A stretch of DNA of 64,000 nt from Eopsaltria australis (taxonomy: Eukaryota; Chordata; Aves; Passeriformes; Petroicidae). Positions 61,371-64,000 of this stretch are shown in pieces. The notes under the pieces were generated by a model, which was not told the DNA's origin, ran no database searches, and worked only from the letters and a program-made list of their open reading frames with translations. Location of the stretch: the NCBI GenBank assembly GCA_034509425.1, contig JAVTVJ010000220.1:1178001-1242000 (forward strand). The letters run 5' to 3'. Position 1 is the first letter of the stretch. The number at the start of each line of letters is the position of its first letter. Both the position numbers and the translations under genes were made by a program.

Positions 61371-61708
61371 CCAGCTCCTTGGGGATGGCGCTGCCCCGGG
61401 GCGGGCAGAGATGCTTTAGGGGACCCCGGGGGTGACCCGGCCGTGGGCAGCGGGGCCGGGGGGAGCAGGTGGGTACCAGGGGGAGCGGGCCGGCAGCCGG
61501 CACTCTCCGCTTCCCCCCTCCCCGATGCTTTAATCACATTTTCAATTCAAATCTGCTGCTATTTGATCCCCCGGGGGTGGCAGCGGGGAGGGTGGGGGGA
61601 TATTTTTAGCTGTGCTTAAAGCTGCCGGGGGGCGGAGGGAGATCGCGCAGGTTGCTGTGGCCGGGAAGAGTTGGAAGGGATTCCCCCCCCACCCCCCTTT
61701 CTTTTTTT

Positions 61709-61749
61709 CCCTCCTCCTCCTTCTCCTCCTCCTCCTCCTCCTCCTCCTC
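61709..61749 (+). repeat. (CTC/TCC)n trinucleotide repeat in MMD2 promoter/5'UTR
   Basis: About 13 CTC units with one interruption, preceded by a C/T homopurine-homopyrimidine stretch from 61680. The Leu-rich and Glu-rich frames across it are repeat products. Confidence 0.9.
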
Positions 61750-61861
61750 GTTGCACATCTGAGGGCGGCAGCGGGGCTGGCTCCCCCTTCCCGGAGGTCG
61801 CCTTTGTTTTCCCGGTGTCGCTTCTCCCGAGCAGCCGAGGGGGCGGGAGGGGGCCGGGGCC

Positions 61862-61902
61862 GGGCTGGGCTGTGCCGGGCTGGGCTGGGCTGGGCTGGGC
61901 TG
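61862..61902 (+). repeat. (GGGCT)n repeat, potential G-quadruplex
   Basis: Seven GGG tracts occur within 41 bases, five of them spaced by CT only (GGGCTGGGCTGGGCTGGGCT). It is on the MMD2 sense strand 130-170 bases upstream of the start codon, so it could fold in DNA or in the 5'UTR RNA. Confidence 0.8.
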
Positions 61903-62032
61903 GACCGGCCGCCCCTTCTCCTCCTCGCCAGCCGGAGCTCGCCGAGTTGGTGCCGTTCCCCCGGGCGGCACTTTCCCCCCGGCCCGGGGCTGAGCAGCCG
62001 CCGCCCCCCGGGACCCCCATGGCACCGCCGCG

Positions 62033-62079
62033 ATGTTCGTGTCCCGGCTCCTGGATTTCCAGAAGACGCGCTACGCCAG
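62033..62079 (+). CDS. MMD2: MMD2 (PAQR10), first coding exon; gene continues beyond window
   Basis: ATG at 62033 (G at -3) encodes MFVSRLLDFQKTRYA plus two bases of the next codon, then AG|gtaaat. This closely matches the human MMD2 N-terminus as I recall it (MFAPRLLDFQKTKYAR); the paralogue MMD begins differently. Known family: PAQR/hemolysin-III-like seven-helix protein (monocyte to macrophage differentiation associated 2), Golgi-associated. Position next to WIPI2, in head-to-head orientation, agrees with the human 7p22.1 order. No second exon is visible up to 64000, so intron 1 exceeds 1.9 kb. Confidence 0.88.
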
Positions 62080-64000
62080 GTAAATCCGTCGGTGCGGCGG
62101 TCCCCGACCCCCGGACAACCCCAACCCCTCCCCGGGCTCGGCTCCGCTGGGATGGAGCCCGAAAGGATTTTCAAAAGCTGCCTCGTGCCTCTAAGCACAG
62201 GGCAAGTGCGGGCTGGGCTTTTGGCTACCTGCTTTTCTGCATCCCTAAAGGATTCTCAGCATCCTTGGGAGCCTCCGCTGCCTTTCGCTGGGTTTAACTT
62301 CACCGCGGCTCTCCCGCTGCCGGGGGAGCAGGATCGTGCCTTCCCGAGGGTACAGACCCCAGCGCTGGCTCCGATCCCCCCGTGGAGGCACCAGTGCGCT
62401 CCAGGGTCCCGCTGCATCCCGGTGAAACCCCCTCGGGATGGCTCTCCCAGCCTGGACCCGCGGGTTCAACAGGGTTCCCACGGGATGCAGCGGTGCTGGA
62501 TCCGTCTCTCCCTCCATGAAATCCCCAGGGAGGTTTTCCAGCAGCAGCCGGGACTCGTTTCAAAAGTTCAGGTGCAGCAGGAAAGCTCACGGTGTTACCT
62601 GCGCGGGGGGAAACCTGAGGATCGCTGAGCACAGGTCAGAGGGCACTTGGCCGCACGCGCTGCTGCGGGATCAGATGTGGCCTTTAGGAGGGAGCTGGCA
62701 GGTGACACGGGGACAACGCCAGCCCTCTGCTCCCCGGGTGGCCGGGATGAGTCAGATGGCACCGGGTGCTGCACAGATGGGGACCAGGGGGGTGCTGGGG
62801 GTGCTCTGCTTTGCACGGAGGACGGGCTTTGCTGCCAGCTCTCTGTGACAGTGATGGGGATGTTTTCCTGCCTGCAGAGAGTCCCACGGGCTGGCACAGC
62901 TCCTGGGGGCACTCAGCTCTTTGCTGCCACTTCCAGACTCCCAGTGCTCCTGTTAGGGGCAGATACCAGTGAAAAACTTGTGTGAAAAGAAGTGGTGATG
63001 GTGTTTCTTGCCTGCTCCAGGCAGGATGATCCCTGAGGGGCGTTTGTCTTGGCAGCGTAAGGACAGGAGACCATTCTCCCACCCCCTCCAGCCACCGGAT
63101 CCTTTCCTTCCAGATGTCCCATGGGGAAAATCCATGCTTGCATCTCCAAAACGTGCCTGAAACGTTGCCACTGCTCTGAGACCATTTTGGTGCTGTAGCT
63201 GCCTCCTGATAACCTTTGCCTGGGGGGAGAGGCAGGAGGCACCCAGCAGGTCTGCACAATGTGCCTGGTACAAAACCTTGTGAAAATGGAGAATTCAAGA
63301 CTCTTTTTCCCTCTCAGTTGTCATGCAAAGGACATAGCTGGGGGAAATGGAGCTGAGCAAAGCTCTGTACCCTCCAGAGCAGGAGGAAAACCATGCCTTT
63401 ACCCCATGGCAGAGGTGCAGAGGCTCTTTGGGAACTGGGCAGCAGATCAGGGGCTGCTCCACTGCCATCAGTCTTCCCCAGCAGAACCCATCTGCTAGCC
63501 TGTTGCTTGATTTATCCTGACTCAGTGTGCTCCAGCCTTGTTGTGGTCCTTTCTGGGGTCAACTCATTAAATGGGATGAGGCATCACAGAGAGCCTTGCA
63601 GGGATAGTGCAGGGCAGGGGCTGTGGGGCACGGGAAGGATCAGATCCACAGGGAATCCTCCAGCTCTCACTGTGTGCCAGGGCTGCATGGGGAGCAGCAG
63701 GAGATGGGTGCTCCCTTGGCTTTCAACCCAAGAAAGTCACCAGCACGTGATATAACCTGGGGCTTCCTGTATCATCGCAGAGATCCTCTTAGCCTAGTGC
63801 TTAAAAATAACAGTGGGATAATCCCCATCCCCCCCGCACTCCAGCTCTGCTCTCCATGAAAATCCTCTGCTGGGGCATATCCCAAAAGAAACCCTAAAGC
63901 TGCTTCTTCCTTTGTGCCAGGGATGCTCTTTCAGCTGAGCTCTGAGGTGGGAGTTGGGGCGAGCAGAAGCCAGGGTGGCACGTGTCCTTCAAAGCAGCAG
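62080..64000 (+). other. MMD2: MMD2 intron 1 (partial)
   Basis: No exon encoding the expected continuation (FMNHRVPA-type sequence) and no recognised repeat. A 338-codon frame runs from the promoter through exon 1 into the intron in a different frame and is not a gene. Confidence 0.7.

Larger units (their letters stand above)
61380..62160 (+). promoter_or_regulatory. MMD2: CpG island / promoter and 5'UTR of MMD2
   Basis: GC- and CpG-rich block around the first coding exon. It includes a pyrimidine (TCC)n tract and a GGGCT repeat. A TATATTT-like AT patch lies at about 61600-61610 (GGGATATTTTTAGC), the only TATA-like candidate. The exact start site is not determinable. Confidence 0.5.

Noticed and set aside
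61612..62628. 338-codon + strand open frame with a Leu-run N-terminus resembling a signal peptide
   Set aside because: The Leu run is the CTC repeat; the frame crosses MMD2 exon 1 out of phase and continues into its intron in GC-rich DNA.

Overview
This is vertebrate nuclear DNA, most likely from a bird. The protein-coding content consists of intron-containing genes with standard GT-AG splice sites. The interspersed repeats I recognise are CR1 LINE 3' ends in both orientations, the dominant avian retrotransposon. Introns and intergenic gaps are compact. The gene order TNRC18 - SLC29A4 - WIPI2 - MMD2, with relative orientations + - - +, matches human 7p22.1 (recalled knowledge; not searched here). 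I cannot name the species.

Layout. (1) About 1-12.8 kb: the 3' third of TNRC18 on the + strand, 13 coding exons (1062 residues plus stop) that encode a tandem Tudor-like region, a Ser-rich tract and a C-terminal BAH domain, followed by a long 3'UTR. (2) About 13.6-20.8 kb: complete SLC29A4 (PMAT/ENT4) on the - strand, ten coding exons giving 527 aa, with a non-coding first exon in a CpG island. It converges tail-to-tail on TNRC18. (3) 20.8-30.8 kb: intergenic, with no gene I can support. It holds a GATG microsatellite, a CR1, a degenerate minisatellite of about 55 bp period, and blocks rich in homeodomain/POU-type motifs that look like enhancer candidates. (4) About 30.8-57.7 kb: complete WIPI2 on the - strand, 12 coding exons giving 436 aa (the length of the human 2b form), with AT-rich introns and a long 3'UTR. 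(5) 57.2-58.1 kb: WIPI2 CpG island, containing a 5S-rRNA-like fragment; then CR1 copies. (6) From about 61.4 kb: the promoter, 5'UTR and first coding exon of MMD2 on the + strand, head-to-head with WIPI2; the rest of MMD2 lies beyond the window.

Exon boundaries were worked out by hand from splice consensus and reading phase. Every internal exon of TNRC18, SLC29A4 and WIPI2 keeps the frame, so the coding models are firm. UTR ends, promoters and regulatory calls are inference. The genes are not an operon: TNRC18 is a chromatin reader, SLC29A4 a polyspecific organic-cation/monoamine transporter, WIPI2 an autophagy PI3P effector and MMD2 a PAQR-family membrane protein. I found no undescribed system. 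The most worthwhile leads are a phase-matched candidate alternative first exon for WIPI2 (52054-52190), an exon-like poison segment nearby (53904-54054), the 5S-like fragment in the WIPI2 promoter, and overlapping 5' splice sites inside the TNRC18 BAH domain.
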